Below the pieces are notes generated by a model. That model had not been told where the DNA came from. It saw only the letters and a program-made list of their open reading frames with translations, and did not search any database. Below are positions 32,614 through 41,290 of a DNA stretch of 64,000 nucleotides, piece after piece; the stretch's first letter is position 1, and each line of letters starts with the position of its first letter. This DNA is from Microcaldota archaeon. Lineage in GTDB: Archaea > Micrarchaeota > Micrarchaeia > Micrarchaeales > Micrarchaeaceae. The DNA is taken from NCBI GenBank assembly GCA_021799475.1, contig JAJZAJ010000002.1, positions 146,855 to 210,854 of the forward strand, in the 5' to 3' direction. The position numbers and the translations under genes are program-made.

Positions 32614-35034
32614 CTACGAGGCTGTGCCAGACGGATTGTCAGCATCCATAAGTATTATGTAACCAGCGGATATGTAGAGCTTGATCTGCTCGGCTTCCTT
32701 TGACGATGAATTGTAAATGCTGTTCCTGAACTCCTCAAGCCTGTCGTTGTTCAGGAAAGCAAGATATGTCTTCCCGTTCTTGAAAACCGGTATCTTCCCG
32801 AACCGGCTGGTTTTTGAATATATTATGATATACGCTTTTTCGTTATGTATGCTTGTCACTATATCAGCCACATCGCTCTTGTCCAGATCGCTGAATATCT
32901 GGCCGTTGCTGACAAAATAGATACGCAGCTTCTTGAACACCGCAAGGTATTCTATATCGTGCTTGCTCTGCTCTACCCACTGCTTTGGTGCATACAGCCC
33001 ATCAGCCGTTACTGCATATCCGCGCTCTGCTAGCAAATCAAGCATATTCTCAACATTGTTGTATGTCGGAGTGACAGGCATATTATTGCGGCGCACGCTG
33101 TTTGATATGGCGAAACGGAACTCGTTCTTAGAAAGGGGCATGTATTTCCATCTATAATAATTGTTGAGGCTGTCGAATGCCGACAGTGCTTCGCTACTCT
33201 TAAGCTTTACGCGGATCTTTGCCGGTTCTGGCATTGACGGGACGTCTATGTAGAATTCATCCCTATTCGGTGCCTTGACCAGCGTCACCTCCAGCATCAC
33301 TATTATCAAGGCGATGAAGAATTCTATGTACTGCTTGTTAATGCTGAAAGTTAATGGGCTATATGATGTGTAATAGTGGTATGTGGTTGAGAGCATCTGC
33401 ATCGAGAAAGTAAGATTGCCCGAAGGTATGGATTGCCCTGATGGCATCGTGAACACCATCTGCCCGTCTGTTATGTTTGTGGCTGAATGATATTGGCCAT
33501 TCAGGATAATATTTGCCGTAAGTCCGGAGACAGGCTCTCCAGCCGCATAAACCGCAAAAGTGAAAGTGTCCGTGTTCGGGTTAATGTTTGTAAGCGTCAG
33601 GTTGACGGATGGAACCGTAAAATACGTGCCCCCATACCTCTGGTTCGTGAAACCGTTCAGCTCCGCTATGTACTGACCTGGACCGAGGTTAAGGTTGAGC
33701 GGCTCTATAAATGTATACCCGGGAGTTACGGCATGCGTGAATTGTATAGGTATGGTGTATACGTACTGCATGTCTTTCGTGAATATATCAATATGAGGGG
33801 TGATTTCTGAATTCCTGACGGAATACACGCTTATCGAGCTGTTGTATGTCACTCCCGGTATCACGGAAACGGGAAGCTGTATAGAACCGTTCAGATAATA
33901 GCTGCCGGTGAAGTATATCTTCTCTGCGCGCTTGACGAATGTGCTGGAGGCATGTCCAATTATTCCGTTTGTTGGAGAAGGAGCCGTTGAAAGGAGATAT
34001 AGTTGTACGGTGCCGTATGACCTGTTTAGCTCCGAAAGAGCGTAAGGGAAGTTCGGCAATGGGGGGAAGAGCATTGGGATTCCCACAACGCCGGATTGGC
34101 TGTCATTTGTAAAATTAAGTATTGCCCTGCCTGAGCTGATTTTATTCAGCCAGAACTGGGATTCTATGACGCTTGACAGGTCCGCAGCTGCTGCTTTTGG
34201 GGTTGACCATCCGTCATCCAGGAAGTTGGAGAATGCTATTATGTATCCTCCGGATCCGGCACCTGCGCTTTCATAGCTCACAGCACCGAACGTCTGTCCA
34301 TTGCGGAAGTTGAAGGTGCTTTGGTTAAAGAACAGATACTGGTTTACCGTAGCATTGGCGGTTGTTGTGTTCAAGTATGGCAGCACGTCAGGGTTCGGAA
34401 TTATTGTGGATTGCGGAGAGATGAGCTTGCCGAAAGACCTCCCTATATATATCAGGCTTGTGCCCTTCTGCATTAGCTCATCCAATACCGTGTAATTTGG
34501 CCCAACCTGCTGCATGGTCTGGTTTGGCAGGAAACCGTCCCAGATTATCAGTATAGAGTCATTATTTATTTTAGAGAGCTGTTGTGGCGATACGACTTTT
34601 AGAGGGTTGATGGCATTTGTTACTCCTTGCTGCGCCAAGTCATTTTCAAGATTAAGGTAAACCTGCGGCGCCGTGCTGCAGATAGTGCATTGACCCGTCC
34701 AATTCAAGACATATACGCTTGTAGGAGGTTTTACACTGTAGAGATTCACGTTTATGTACAGGCTCGTCCCGTTTGTCTCGTTATAAGATAACAAGGAGTA
34801 AGGTACGATCCCTGTAGAATTATCGTAACTGAATAGGCCCTGGGATTTGATGCTTGCCGAAAGAGCCGCTACCGAATTCGCAGATGGAGGATGTGACGCG
34901 GAAGAGTTTATTGTTGCACCTAGGATTACCGATATTATCGCAAGTATAACAAACCCTACCAGCGCAAACAATGCAAATATCTTTGTGAGCTTCTTTTGCC
35001 CGTCAGAGAGTGTGCTATATACCGGAATCCTCAT
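32614..35034 (-). CDS. Large surface membrane protein at the end of the second secretion-like cluster
   Basis: An 806-residue protein. One helix at about 15-42, an extracellular region to about 565, a second helix (IEFFIALIIVMLEVTLVKAP) and a cytosolic C-terminal domain of about 215 residues. The outside part begins with an alpha/beta segment (ILIIWDGFLPN, GTSLIYIGRSFGKL) reminiscent of a GATase-like fold, then beta-sandwich-like stretches with many NxS/T sites. The cytosolic part looks mixed alpha/beta. No family is recognised. GTGA precedes ATG 35034. It could be a surface receptor or scaffold tied to the secretion machine; that is context-based. Confidence 0.6.
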   Translation of the reverse strand: MRIPVYSTLSDGQKKLTKIFALFALVGFVILAIISVILGATINSSASHPPSANSVAALSASIKSQGLFSYDNSTGIVPYSLLSYNETNGTSLYINVNLYSVKPPTSVYVLNWTGQCTICSTAPQVYLNLENDLAQQGVTNAINPLKVVSPQQLSKINNDSILIIWDGFLPNQTMQQVGPNYTVLDELMQKGTSLIYIGRSFGKLISPQSTIIPNPDVLPYLNTTTANATVNQYLFFNQSTFNFRNGQTFGAVSYESAGAGSGGYIIAFSNFLDDGWSTPKAAAADLSSVIESQFWLNKISSGRAILNFTNDSQSGVVGIPMLFPPLPNFPYALSELNRSYGTVQLYLLSTAPSPTNGIIGHASSTFVKRAEKIYFTGSYYLNGSIQLPVSVIPGVTYNSSISVYSVRNSEITPHIDIFTKDMQYVYTIPIQFTHAVTPGYTFIEPLNLNLGPGQYIAELNGFTNQRYGGTYFTVPSVNLTLTNINPNTDTFTFAVYAAGEPVSGLTANIILNGQYHSATNITDGQMVFTMPSGQSIPSGNLTFSMQMLSTTYHYYTSYSPLTFSINKQYIEFFIALIIVMLEVTLVKAPNRDEFYIDVPSMPEPAKIRVKLKSSEALSAFDSLNNYYRWKYMPLSKNEFRFAISNSVRRNNMPVTPTYNNVENMLDLLAERGYAVTADGLYAPKQWVEQSKHDIEYLAVFKKLRIYFVSNGQIFSDLDKSDVADIVTSIHNEKAYIIIYSKTSRFGKIPVFKNGKTYLAFLNNDRLEEFRNSIYNSSSKEAEQIKLYISAGYIILMDADNPSGTAS

Positions 35035-35063
35035 CTAGTCACTATTTCATAATTGCAGATCTC

Positions 35064-35204
35064 CTAGTATTCCTCCTTCTTGTTCCTTACGAATATCTTC
35101 ATGAAGAGCTTGGTCATGAGGTTGGGGGATCCTGAGCTCTTTTTCAATATCTTGTAGACCTGCCTATTCCTTACCTTTCTGTTTATTCTTACAGCATATT
35201 TCAT
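35064..35204 (-). CDS. Small basic protein (46 aa) in the second cluster
   Basis: ATG 35204 to TAG 35064; the protein reads MKYAVRINRKVRNRQVYKIL and ends in FVRNKKEEY, with about 14 Lys/Arg. It lies 20 bases after the coiled-coil gene and 29 bases before the 806-residue protein, in the same direction, filling what is otherwise a gap. No membrane segment. A nucleic-acid- or membrane-surface-binding role would suit the charge but is not shown. Confidence 0.5.
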   Translation of the reverse strand: MKYAVRINRKVRNRQVYKILKKSSGSPNLMTKLFMKIFVRNKKEEY

Positions 35205-35224
35205 TGGTCCACCGAGTTTGTCAT

Positions 35225-35953
35225 TTATCCTTTAAGCTCCACATATCCCATTGAGACCATCTTGTTTAGTACCTGCTCAACCCTTGGCGGGATTATCTTG
35301 TATGCGTTCGCAAACTCGTTTATGTCTATCGTTCCGTCATGAGATTCTATCCAGTCCTCTATCATAGATATCAGTGAAGTATCGGAATAGGTCTCAAGGC
35401 TCTTCAGCCTCTCTTTCAGCTCCGCGTTCTCACTGCTCAGCATGGATGCCTGAACTGAAAGGTTTTTGTTAGCTCCTGAAAGCTCTATGTTAAGCCTCCT
35501 TATCTCGCGGTATTTGTTGAATAGGGAGTCGTAGCTGTTGAAGAGAGAGCCATAGCTCTGTGAAAGCGAACCTATAACATCATCTATACCGGAATCGAGG
35601 AGCTGGAACACATCTGTACTGTCGATTTCGTATAAATCAGTTACTAGAGACAGGACAGCTATAAAATTCTTCAGCACGTAGAGCCTGCGTATCTTTGAAG
35701 AAGAGTCCTCGCCTATCGAGTAATCAATATCGACCCCGTCTTTCCTGAACGTGAAGATGAAAAACAGGAAAGGCTTCTTCTGTATATTGCGGCTCTCCAC
35801 CCTAAGTATGATAAGGCTATCAGCACTGTTCTTTATCGAGAACATCTGCAGGCTGGACAGCCTGTTGGCCATGGAGTCAAAAGTGCTGTTGAGGCTGCCT
35901 TTGAGATGTATGCTGCTTATCTTTGGTTCAATAGTGCTAGCTTCACCCGCCAT
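35225..35953 (-). CDS. Coiled-coil protein with C-terminal winged-helix-like domain, second cluster
   Basis: About 242 residues. The N-terminal 100 residues look like a compact alpha/beta domain (LIILRVESRNIQKKPFLFFI). A coiled coil at about 145-205 (YREIRRLNIELSGANKNLSV) follows, then a winged-helix-like end (DINEFANAYKIIPPRVEQVL). ATG 35953 is preferred because GGTGG precedes it; the longer TTG start overlaps that site. Cytosolic, dimer likely. It might regulate the cluster or be a structural cytosolic part; the sequence does not say which. Confidence 0.55.
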   Translation of the reverse strand: MAGEASTIEPKISSIHLKGSLNSTFDSMANRLSSLQMFSIKNSADSLIILRVESRNIQKKPFLFFIFTFRKDGVDIDYSIGEDSSSKIRRLYVLKNFIAVLSLVTDLYEIDSTDVFQLLDSGIDDVIGSLSQSYGSLFNSYDSLFNKYREIRRLNIELSGANKNLSVQASMLSSENAELKERLKSLETYSDTSLISMIEDWIESHDGTIDINEFANAYKIIPPRVEQVLNKMVSMGYVELKG

Positions 35954-36053
35954 CATTCCACCAAAAGACAATCACAGGCGCTTGCACCCGCTGACCGTCA
36001 TTATAAATCCAAATAGCGATATAAATATCTTTGCCCGCCCTTACGAGAGTTAT

Positions 36054-36452
36054 CTATTGCCGCTCCCTTCCCGGTTTCGGCATCTGCAGCGATGGAGTGT
36101 ATCCCAATAGTGATATCAGATACGTGAATACTATCACTACAATGCCGTCAAGCACCGCCGTAAGCTTGTCAGGGCCGAATATTATAAGGACGAGGGCGAA
36201 GACCACCCCGAGAGCAACTAGCCTGCCCTGCCTCTTCTGGTATTCCTCTTTGGCTTTTGAGTATTTCGGGAAATCTTCCTTGCAGACGACAAGCCTATAA
36301 CCCTTCTCGTTGTGCAGGATGTTCCTCTTGAAGAGCCTTACAGCGTGTATCACGTGATCCTCTATGACTGGAAGCCCGTTGACATTCCTGCCGCAGTAGA
36401 TGCATCTTAGCGCACTCCTTTTCGCACTATAACCCGCAGTTGTTTTTGCCAT
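36054..36452 (-). CDS. Zinc-knuckle protein with two membrane helices, second cluster
   Basis: 132 residues. The N-terminal part has CIYCGR, IEDHVIHA and VVCKEDF, i.e. C-x2-C...H...C, an order that recalls the treble-clef of HNH nucleases but without the full HNH residues. Residues about 77-120 form two hydrophobic helices (LVALGVVFALVLIIFG; VVIVFTYLISLLG). GTGAT stands just before the ATG. It follows the small helical protein by 25 bases. A membrane-bound zinc module of the apparatus; function unknown. Confidence 0.6.
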   Translation of the reverse strand: MAKTTAGYSAKRSALRCIYCGRNVNGLPVIEDHVIHAVRLFKRNILHNEKGYRLVVCKEDFPKYSKAKEEYQKRQGRLVALGVVFALVLIIFGPDKLTAVLDGIVVIVFTYLISLLGYTPSLQMPKPGRERQ

Positions 36453-36476
36453 CAAATCACGTTTAATGCTATTCGA

Positions 36477-36782
36477 TCAGAATTCAATGCTGACATCAAA
36501 GAGCCTGCCTGTTTCAGCTATTATCTTTTGCTCATCAGCACTATTTATTACACTCTGTATAGTGAGATCATCCATCCCCAGCCTCCTGAATACGTTTGCC
36601 TGTTTCTCCCTGTCTAGCCCTGACTTCTCCAGCAAAACCACGAATGACAGGACATTCATGTGCCTGTGTGATTTCTCCAACGATTGTAATATACCGTCTA
36701 TGTCCTTTTCTCCTACTCCGAAGGCTGTTAGAACCCTCCTGAACTCAGGCCTTGTTATAGTAAAAGTCTCGCTCTTCACCAT
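36477..36782 (-). CDS. Stand-alone helical domain homologous to the VirB4-like ATPase tails
   Basis: 101 residues, all helical: RRVLTAFGVGEKDIDGILQS, MNVLSFVVLLEKSGLDREKQ, LGMDDLTIQSVINSAD. The same three-part pattern ends the cluster 2 ATPase (GIDELFKKMES, MKMMDFIAQLK, LSLDDVLITRII) and the cluster 1 ATPase (FISILFELGKD, LGMDDISIIKAL). GTGAT lies three bases before the ATG and the gene starts eight bases after the ATPase stop. It may compete with, or add to, the ATPase tail as an adaptor or regulator. Confidence 0.65.
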   Translation of the reverse strand: MVKSETFTITRPEFRRVLTAFGVGEKDIDGILQSLEKSHRHMNVLSFVVLLEKSGLDREKQANVFRRLGMDDLTIQSVINSADEQKIIAETGRLFDVSIEF

Positions 36783-36789
36783 TCTATCA

Positions 36790-38292
36790 CTACGACTTCG
36801 ATATTATCCTTGTAATGAGCACATCGTCAAGGCTAAGGCTTTTCAGGAAAGAGGCAATTGTGCTGTTTGATACGCTGTTGCCCTTTAGCTGTGCTATGAA
36901 ATCCATCATCTTCATGTACCTGCCTTGTGACTCCATCTTCTTGAACAGCTCGTCAATGCCCTCTGCAGGGATATTGAACTCTATAAACCTGCTTTTCAGC
37001 TCTTCCTTCTCGAACTGGAAATCTTTCTGGACCACTCCTGCGGCTAGCTCGCTCTGCATCAGCACATCCGTCATGTCTATAGTGTATACATATAGAGGCT
37101 CTTCCCCGTGTATTTTTTCCAGCACAAATGTTTCCGGGAACTTTATCGCGGTTTGGAACGCCATCTCTACGGCTGCCTGACCTACACCGAACTTGCTTAT
37201 CTCGCTTCTTATGAAATCAGAGAAATTCAGCGACCCCTGCAGGTAGTTCATAAACTTCTCGAATTTTATTCTTAGCATGAAGTTCGTTCCTACATTTGAA
37301 AATATCGCTTCGTTTATGTCTGTCGGATTTTGTGACGCAACTATAAGCCCAAACTGGTATTTCCTTCCCTCCCTGACTATTGTTATCGCATCGCTCTTGT
37401 CATCGCTGGCGACTTTCCATGCTTCGTCCAGGACGACGAAAGTCTTGAGCCCTTTTGTCTCCTGGAATCCTTCAGCGCGCATCCTTTCCTTCAGCGTCTG
37501 CAGGATGAACAGCGCAGCCAGTCCCCTGAATTCTTCGCTTGGAAGCCCGGACAGGTCTATCGATACCAGACCGGATTCCGCAAGCTTCCCCAGGTCTATG
37601 CTGCTCTTTCTTGCAAAATAATCCTGGCCTTCCCTCGCAAACTGGCGGAGCCTGTATATAGTGTTCTCCAGTTCCGCCGGGTATTCGTAAGTTCCATCTT
37701 GCAGTTTTTCTTCAAGAAGGTTTATAACATCCTTTAGGGTCGGCGCATCCTTTCCCTCCGGCGCTTTTTCCGATATGATGAATCCGAAATTCACGTATGC
37801 CTGCTCAATGGCCTCCTGCGTCAGCCTTCTCTGCTCCGGATATGCCCCGATATCGGTCAGAATATCCAAGGAGTTTATTATCTGCTTCGCCCTGTCAAGC
37901 GGCTTCATGCCGGACAAATCCATTATGTTCAGGTAGTCGCCCTTCGCCAGCGATACGACTATGCCTCCGCTCTGCTTTACCCATGGCCTATACTCTCCCG
38001 CCCAGTCTATTATTATGGCGTTTGTGCCCCAGACATAGCTTGCGCGTATCAGAAGCGTTTTGACGAAATAGCTTTTTCCTGCGCCGGTTATTCCTACCAC
38101 TGCTATATGCGGATTCGTTAGGTTTGCGAATGTCCATGTGAACGGAACCTTGAAGACCTTCGTAGTCCCGACAAAAAGAGATTCGGTAGGGCTGTTTAAC
38201 AGCACCTCTGCCGGAGGTTCTGGCGGCCTCGAGAGGAAAGCTCTCTTCGCTATTTCATTGCTAAGTATGTGTTGGAGCCGCAGCATCGTCAT
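36790..38292 (-). CDS. VirB4-like secretion ATPase, cluster 2
   Basis: A 500-residue motor of the VirB4/TraC/HerA group: Walker A VVGITGAGKSYFVK (about 69), IIDWAGEYRPWV after it, Walker B FVVLDEAWKVASDD (about 284), then REGRKYQFG and SQNPTDINE (sensor). Like the cluster 1 protein (DWNGEYDEL; LDEAWKLL; REGRKYGIG) it has almost no N-terminal domain and ends in the small helical tail. It should power assembly or transport at the cytoplasmic face. A 58-base set of tandem repeats and purine-rich mRNA leader separates it from the upstream VirB4-N-like gene. Confidence 0.87.
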   Translation of the reverse strand: MTMLRLQHILSNEIAKRAFLSRPPEPPAEVLLNSPTESLFVGTTKVFKVPFTWTFANLTNPHIAVVGITGAGKSYFVKTLLIRASYVWGTNAIIIDWAGEYRPWVKQSGGIVVSLAKGDYLNIMDLSGMKPLDRAKQIINSLDILTDIGAYPEQRRLTQEAIEQAYVNFGFIISEKAPEGKDAPTLKDVINLLEEKLQDGTYEYPAELENTIYRLRQFAREGQDYFARKSSIDLGKLAESGLVSIDLSGLPSEEFRGLAALFILQTLKERMRAEGFQETKGLKTFVVLDEAWKVASDDKSDAITIVREGRKYQFGLIVASQNPTDINEAIFSNVGTNFMLRIKFEKFMNYLQGSLNFSDFIRSEISKFGVGQAAVEMAFQTAIKFPETFVLEKIHGEEPLYVYTIDMTDVLMQSELAAGVVQKDFQFEKEELKSRFIEFNIPAEGIDELFKKMESQGRYMKMMDFIAQLKGNSVSNSTIASFLKSLSLDDVLITRIISKS

Positions 38293-38300
38293 ATTCTCAT

Positions 38301-38358
38301 CTTCTTATTTTGCACTTCTTATTTTACATTTCTTATTGTTGCATTTCTTATTGTTGCA
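38301..38358 (-). repeat. Four tandem 14-15-base repeats ahead of the cluster 2 ATPase
   Basis: Plus-strand units CTTCTTATTTTGCA, CTTCTTATTTTACA, TTTCTTATTGTTGCA, TTTCTTATTGTTGCA. In the mRNA (minus strand) two of them read ATG CAA CAA TAA, a four-codon mini-ORF, and a third ATG TAA. The whole spacer 38293-38443 is purine-rich in the mRNA, so it is not a terminator for this operon. A translational attenuator or RNA-processing site is possible. Confidence 0.5.
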
Positions 38359-38443
38359 TTCTTGTTTTTATTCTCTTTTCTCCCCTGCCTTTATTTTTTT
38401 CTTCCATCTTCTATTTTTCCTCTCATCGCTATATCCTTTCGCA

Positions 38444-39280
38444 TTACGTTTGCCTGTCGAAGTTGGTTGCGGCCTCCTCGTATGTCGTCGGCAGGCCGAA
38501 ATTGAATTTAAATAATGTGTAAAGCTCCCTTCCGACTATCCTCAGCAGCTGCACGTCGAGCGAACTTAGCGCTATCTGCAGCTGCTTTATCTGCGCGCTG
38601 AGCGCGTCGAGCGCCGCCTTTTCGCTTACCCCTACAGCAGTGGTCTCCACATACATCAGCGTCGCTATAGGTTTCTCGTCCTGTGATATCCTGTCGATCC
38701 TTGCCTGGATGACGCTTATCTTCCTCTGTATCTCTGCTATAACCGACTCGTTTATGTTAGTGTTCTGCATCGAACGGGATAGCTGGAATTCTTGGTATGC
38801 TCTTTTGCCGTCTAAATCGTCCCTTACGCGCTGCACGTCGAGGCCTGAAGATATGACGTGGAACTTGAAGGGAAAGTTTATGCTCATCAGCGCCCTTTCC
38901 CATGATTCTGTTGCCGATACCTGTTTCTCGTCCTCATTTTCCTGCACCCTTTCCGCCTTAAAGACAAAAGAGAACAGGTTTGCGGTAATGAAACCGGTTG
39001 CATAATAGAGCCCATTGACATTCTTTACTATCGCCTCCTGCCCCTTGGTTATCTTGTAATTCGGATATGGCTGGAAGGTTATGCCAAATAGCCCCGTTAT
39101 AGCCGGGAATAAGACGAAATCTGCAAAATTTATCACAAGTGTCAAGCCTATGCCGATGAATGCGAGAATCAGGGCTATGTAAGTATATATCCCGCCTCCG
39201 AAGCTTCCTACGTTTGCTATTATAAGAACGTAGACGATTGCCGCAAATGTCAGGTATATTATTGCTTCTTCATCCATCAT
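38444..39280 (-). CDS. VirB3/VirB4-N-like membrane protein B, cluster 2
   Basis: 278 residues. N-terminal helices (IYLTFAAIVYVLIIANVGSF; YIALILAFIGIGLTLVINFA) are followed by a soluble domain with SWERALMSINFPFKFHVISS, a long helix, and PIATLMYVETTAVGVSEKAA. This is the strand-helix order of the VirB4 N-terminal domain, but the ATPase domain is a separate downstream gene. It is paralogous in layout to the next upstream gene. GGTGAT directly precedes the ATG and the start overlaps the previous stop (ATGA). Confidence 0.6.
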   Translation of the reverse strand: MMDEEAIIYLTFAAIVYVLIIANVGSFGGGIYTYIALILAFIGIGLTLVINFADFVLFPAITGLFGITFQPYPNYKITKGQEAIVKNVNGLYYATGFITANLFSFVFKAERVQENEDEKQVSATESWERALMSINFPFKFHVISSGLDVQRVRDDLDGKRAYQEFQLSRSMQNTNINESVIAEIQRKISVIQARIDRISQDEKPIATLMYVETTAVGVSEKAALDALSAQIKQLQIALSSLDVQLLRIVGRELYTLFKFNFGLPTTYEEAATNFDRQT

Positions 39281-40110
39281 ATCACCTGCTCCCGCACATT
39301 CCTTGCAATCTGTTCGCTTATCGTAGAATACGGTATCAGGAACTCGGGTTCTACGAATTTCAATATAGCATCTCCGGTAACTATGCTTGGAGCAACTCCG
39401 AATATCGACGCGGTTCCGGATATCAGCTCCCTGGCGCGCTGCTGCGCTGCGCTTATCGCTTCGTATTCCTTTACCCCTTTGGCAGAAACGCTGGCGTATA
39501 TCATCAGTTCGAGCGATGTCGCGGCGCCGACATTATCGAGCATGTTGTGCCACATGTTGAGCTGCCCGCGCACTCTCTCAAGTTCATTTTGCGGGGCGTT
39601 GCCTGCTATGAGCTCGCTCTCGCGGTGTTCTGCGGAGCTTATCGTATCCCTAAGGTTCTGTATGTAGAGGTCTTTGTTCATCACATACAGCAGGCTGGTA
39701 AATCTTGCCGGCTCTTTGCTTGTTCCGACAAGCCGGCTGACCTGCTTGGTAAACTCAAGTTTTTCCTCGCGCGTCATTTCCGTGCCTGACCTGTACAATG
39801 GGATCTTAACGTAAACAGTAGCGGTAAACTCATCGTTCTCCTTGTGCAGTATAGCATCAGACGAGCCCGATAGCCAATATGCGTCCTCGTTGTTCAGCAC
39901 AACATGCCTTTTTCTCTGCGTGATCAGCGGCATCATTATGTATGTGTAAAACCTTGATGAGAATGCAAGCACATCGAAGAATACGACTAGCAAAAGCAGC
40001 AGGATCTTATAAGGAGGGGCTAAAGCGGAATTTGAAAAGGATATGTCTACGATAAGCAGGAATATCGATATCCCTAACAGCCCCAAAAACACGAATATCT
40101 TCTTGTCCAT
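39277..40110 (-). CDS. VirB3/VirB4-N-like membrane protein A, cluster 2
   Basis: 277 residues from ATG 40110 (GGGGATGG upstream); the TTG at 40137 is less likely. Two helices (IFVFLGLLGISIFLLIVDIS; ILLLLLVVFFDVLAFSS) precede a domain with FTATVYVKIPLYRSG, SRLVGTSKEPARFTSLLYVM and SLELMIYASVSAKGVKEYE. It overlaps its paralogue by four bases. Two such proteins in a row next to one VirB4-like motor suggest a hetero-oligomeric platform. The 106-base gap upstream shows no clear gene. Confidence 0.6.
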   Translation of the reverse strand: MDKKIFVFLGLLGISIFLLIVDISFSNSALAPPYKILLLLLVVFFDVLAFSSRFYTYIMMPLITQRKRHVVLNNEDAYWLSGSSDAILHKENDEFTATVYVKIPLYRSGTEMTREEKLEFTKQVSRLVGTSKEPARFTSLLYVMNKDLYIQNLRDTISSAEHRESELIAGNAPQNELERVRGQLNMWHNMLDNVGAATSLELMIYASVSAKGVKEYEAISAAQQRARELISGTASIFGVAPSIVTGDAILKFVEPEFLIPYSTISEQIARNVREQVI

Positions 40111-40216
40111 GCCATCCCCTTCTGGTTTTCCACGCAAGACACAACGAGAAAACCATCAATAACACTCTAATAATAAACGGGAGAGTTTAAGAACGCTGTG
40201 GTATATCTGTCACTGT

Positions 40217-41266
40217 TTAGATGAAGCCCCTTATTCTGCCGCCTATGCTGGTTGACTGCCCTATGAAGCCAGATACCTGTGTTATGAAGGTATAGGTCAG
40301 TGCAATGATAAGAGGAGGGTAGAAAAGGATTATCAGCCAGAAGTTCGATATGTAGCTGTTTAACTGCTGCAGCTGCGCAGGCAGCGTACCGGATGGAAGG
40401 CATGCGACGGTGCATGTCTGCTCGAATGCGAAGGCGAATAGCGTCGGCATGACCAGGTATAGCGCTATGCCTGTGGCAATCAGCGCCGCGCCGAAACCCC
40501 TTGTTGGAAATATCGCGCGGAAGACTACGCCGGCAGCAACAAGCACTGGGCCGACTACAGAGAAGAACTGCATAAGGTAGTACTCCGACCACAGTATATA
40601 TATGCCGTCAATCAGGAAACTCGCTATCGTGGATACGGGCAGTACAACAAAGGCGTACAGAGGCAGGGCAAGCCCTATATTTGCCAGATTGAACGTCTTG
40701 TCATATGCTTTGATTACCTGCACGCCTCCGGCGAATTGCGGCGGTTTGTCTATCATGACCTGCTGTGTTATATGGTAGGTGTTCCAGAGATAACCGCCCT
40801 GCACTACGAGCGTCGTGCTGTCAAACAGGTTGGAAAATACCGTAGAAGCCTGGTTTATAGTCGTTGTTATTCCCGTGCATGCAAGGGTGTACGGATCAGG
40901 CACATTCAGCACCGATGGGATTATCACAAGCATCGAATAGGCTATGTAAAGGAAGAACGCGACTATGAGTGCGCTCGCAAACGCCTCGTAGAGTTCGCCG
41001 ATGCCGAAGTTTCTCAGCTTGTCGCTCTTCAGCATTATGCCGACGATAAAGAAAAGTGCTGCTATTGCAAATGCAGCAAGCACCGCGACCAGCATCACTG
41101 GCAGGTCGGCATTGTAAGCGCTCGTTATGCTGGAGAATGTAATCTGGCACTGTGAAGGCGTGCCTTGCGCAGATGCGATTCCCGATATTTGAATCAGCAT
41201 AAGCGCTGCTGCGAAGATAAGCGTTGCCTTGCGCGCCACACCTGAAATTTTTCCGTTATCGTGCAT
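40217..41266 (-). CDS. VirB6/TrbL-like membrane protein, paralogue 6 of 6
   Basis: 349 residues, about seven helices after a signal-like N-terminus (ATLIFAAALMLIQISGIASA). First family signature KLRNFGIGELYEAFASALIV, second VAAGVVFRAIFPTRGFGAAL...ALYLVMPT. ATG 41266 follows GTGAT by five bases. A Cys pair near the C-terminal loop (EQTCTVACLP) could form an extracellular disulfide. Likely inner channel or platform subunit. Confidence 0.7.
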   Translation of the reverse strand: MHDNGKISGVARKATLIFAAALMLIQISGIASAQGTPSQCQITFSSITSAYNADLPVMLVAVLAAFAIAALFFIVGIMLKSDKLRNFGIGELYEAFASALIVAFFLYIAYSMLVIIPSVLNVPDPYTLACTGITTTINQASTVFSNLFDSTTLVVQGGYLWNTYHITQQVMIDKPPQFAGGVQVIKAYDKTFNLANIGLALPLYAFVVLPVSTIASFLIDGIYILWSEYYLMQFFSVVGPVLVAAGVVFRAIFPTRGFGAALIATGIALYLVMPTLFAFAFEQTCTVACLPSGTLPAQLQQLNSYISNFWLIILFYPPLIIALTYTFITQVSGFIGQSTSIGGRIRGFI

Positions 41267-41290
41267 TTCCAATCACATTATGCTAATAGC

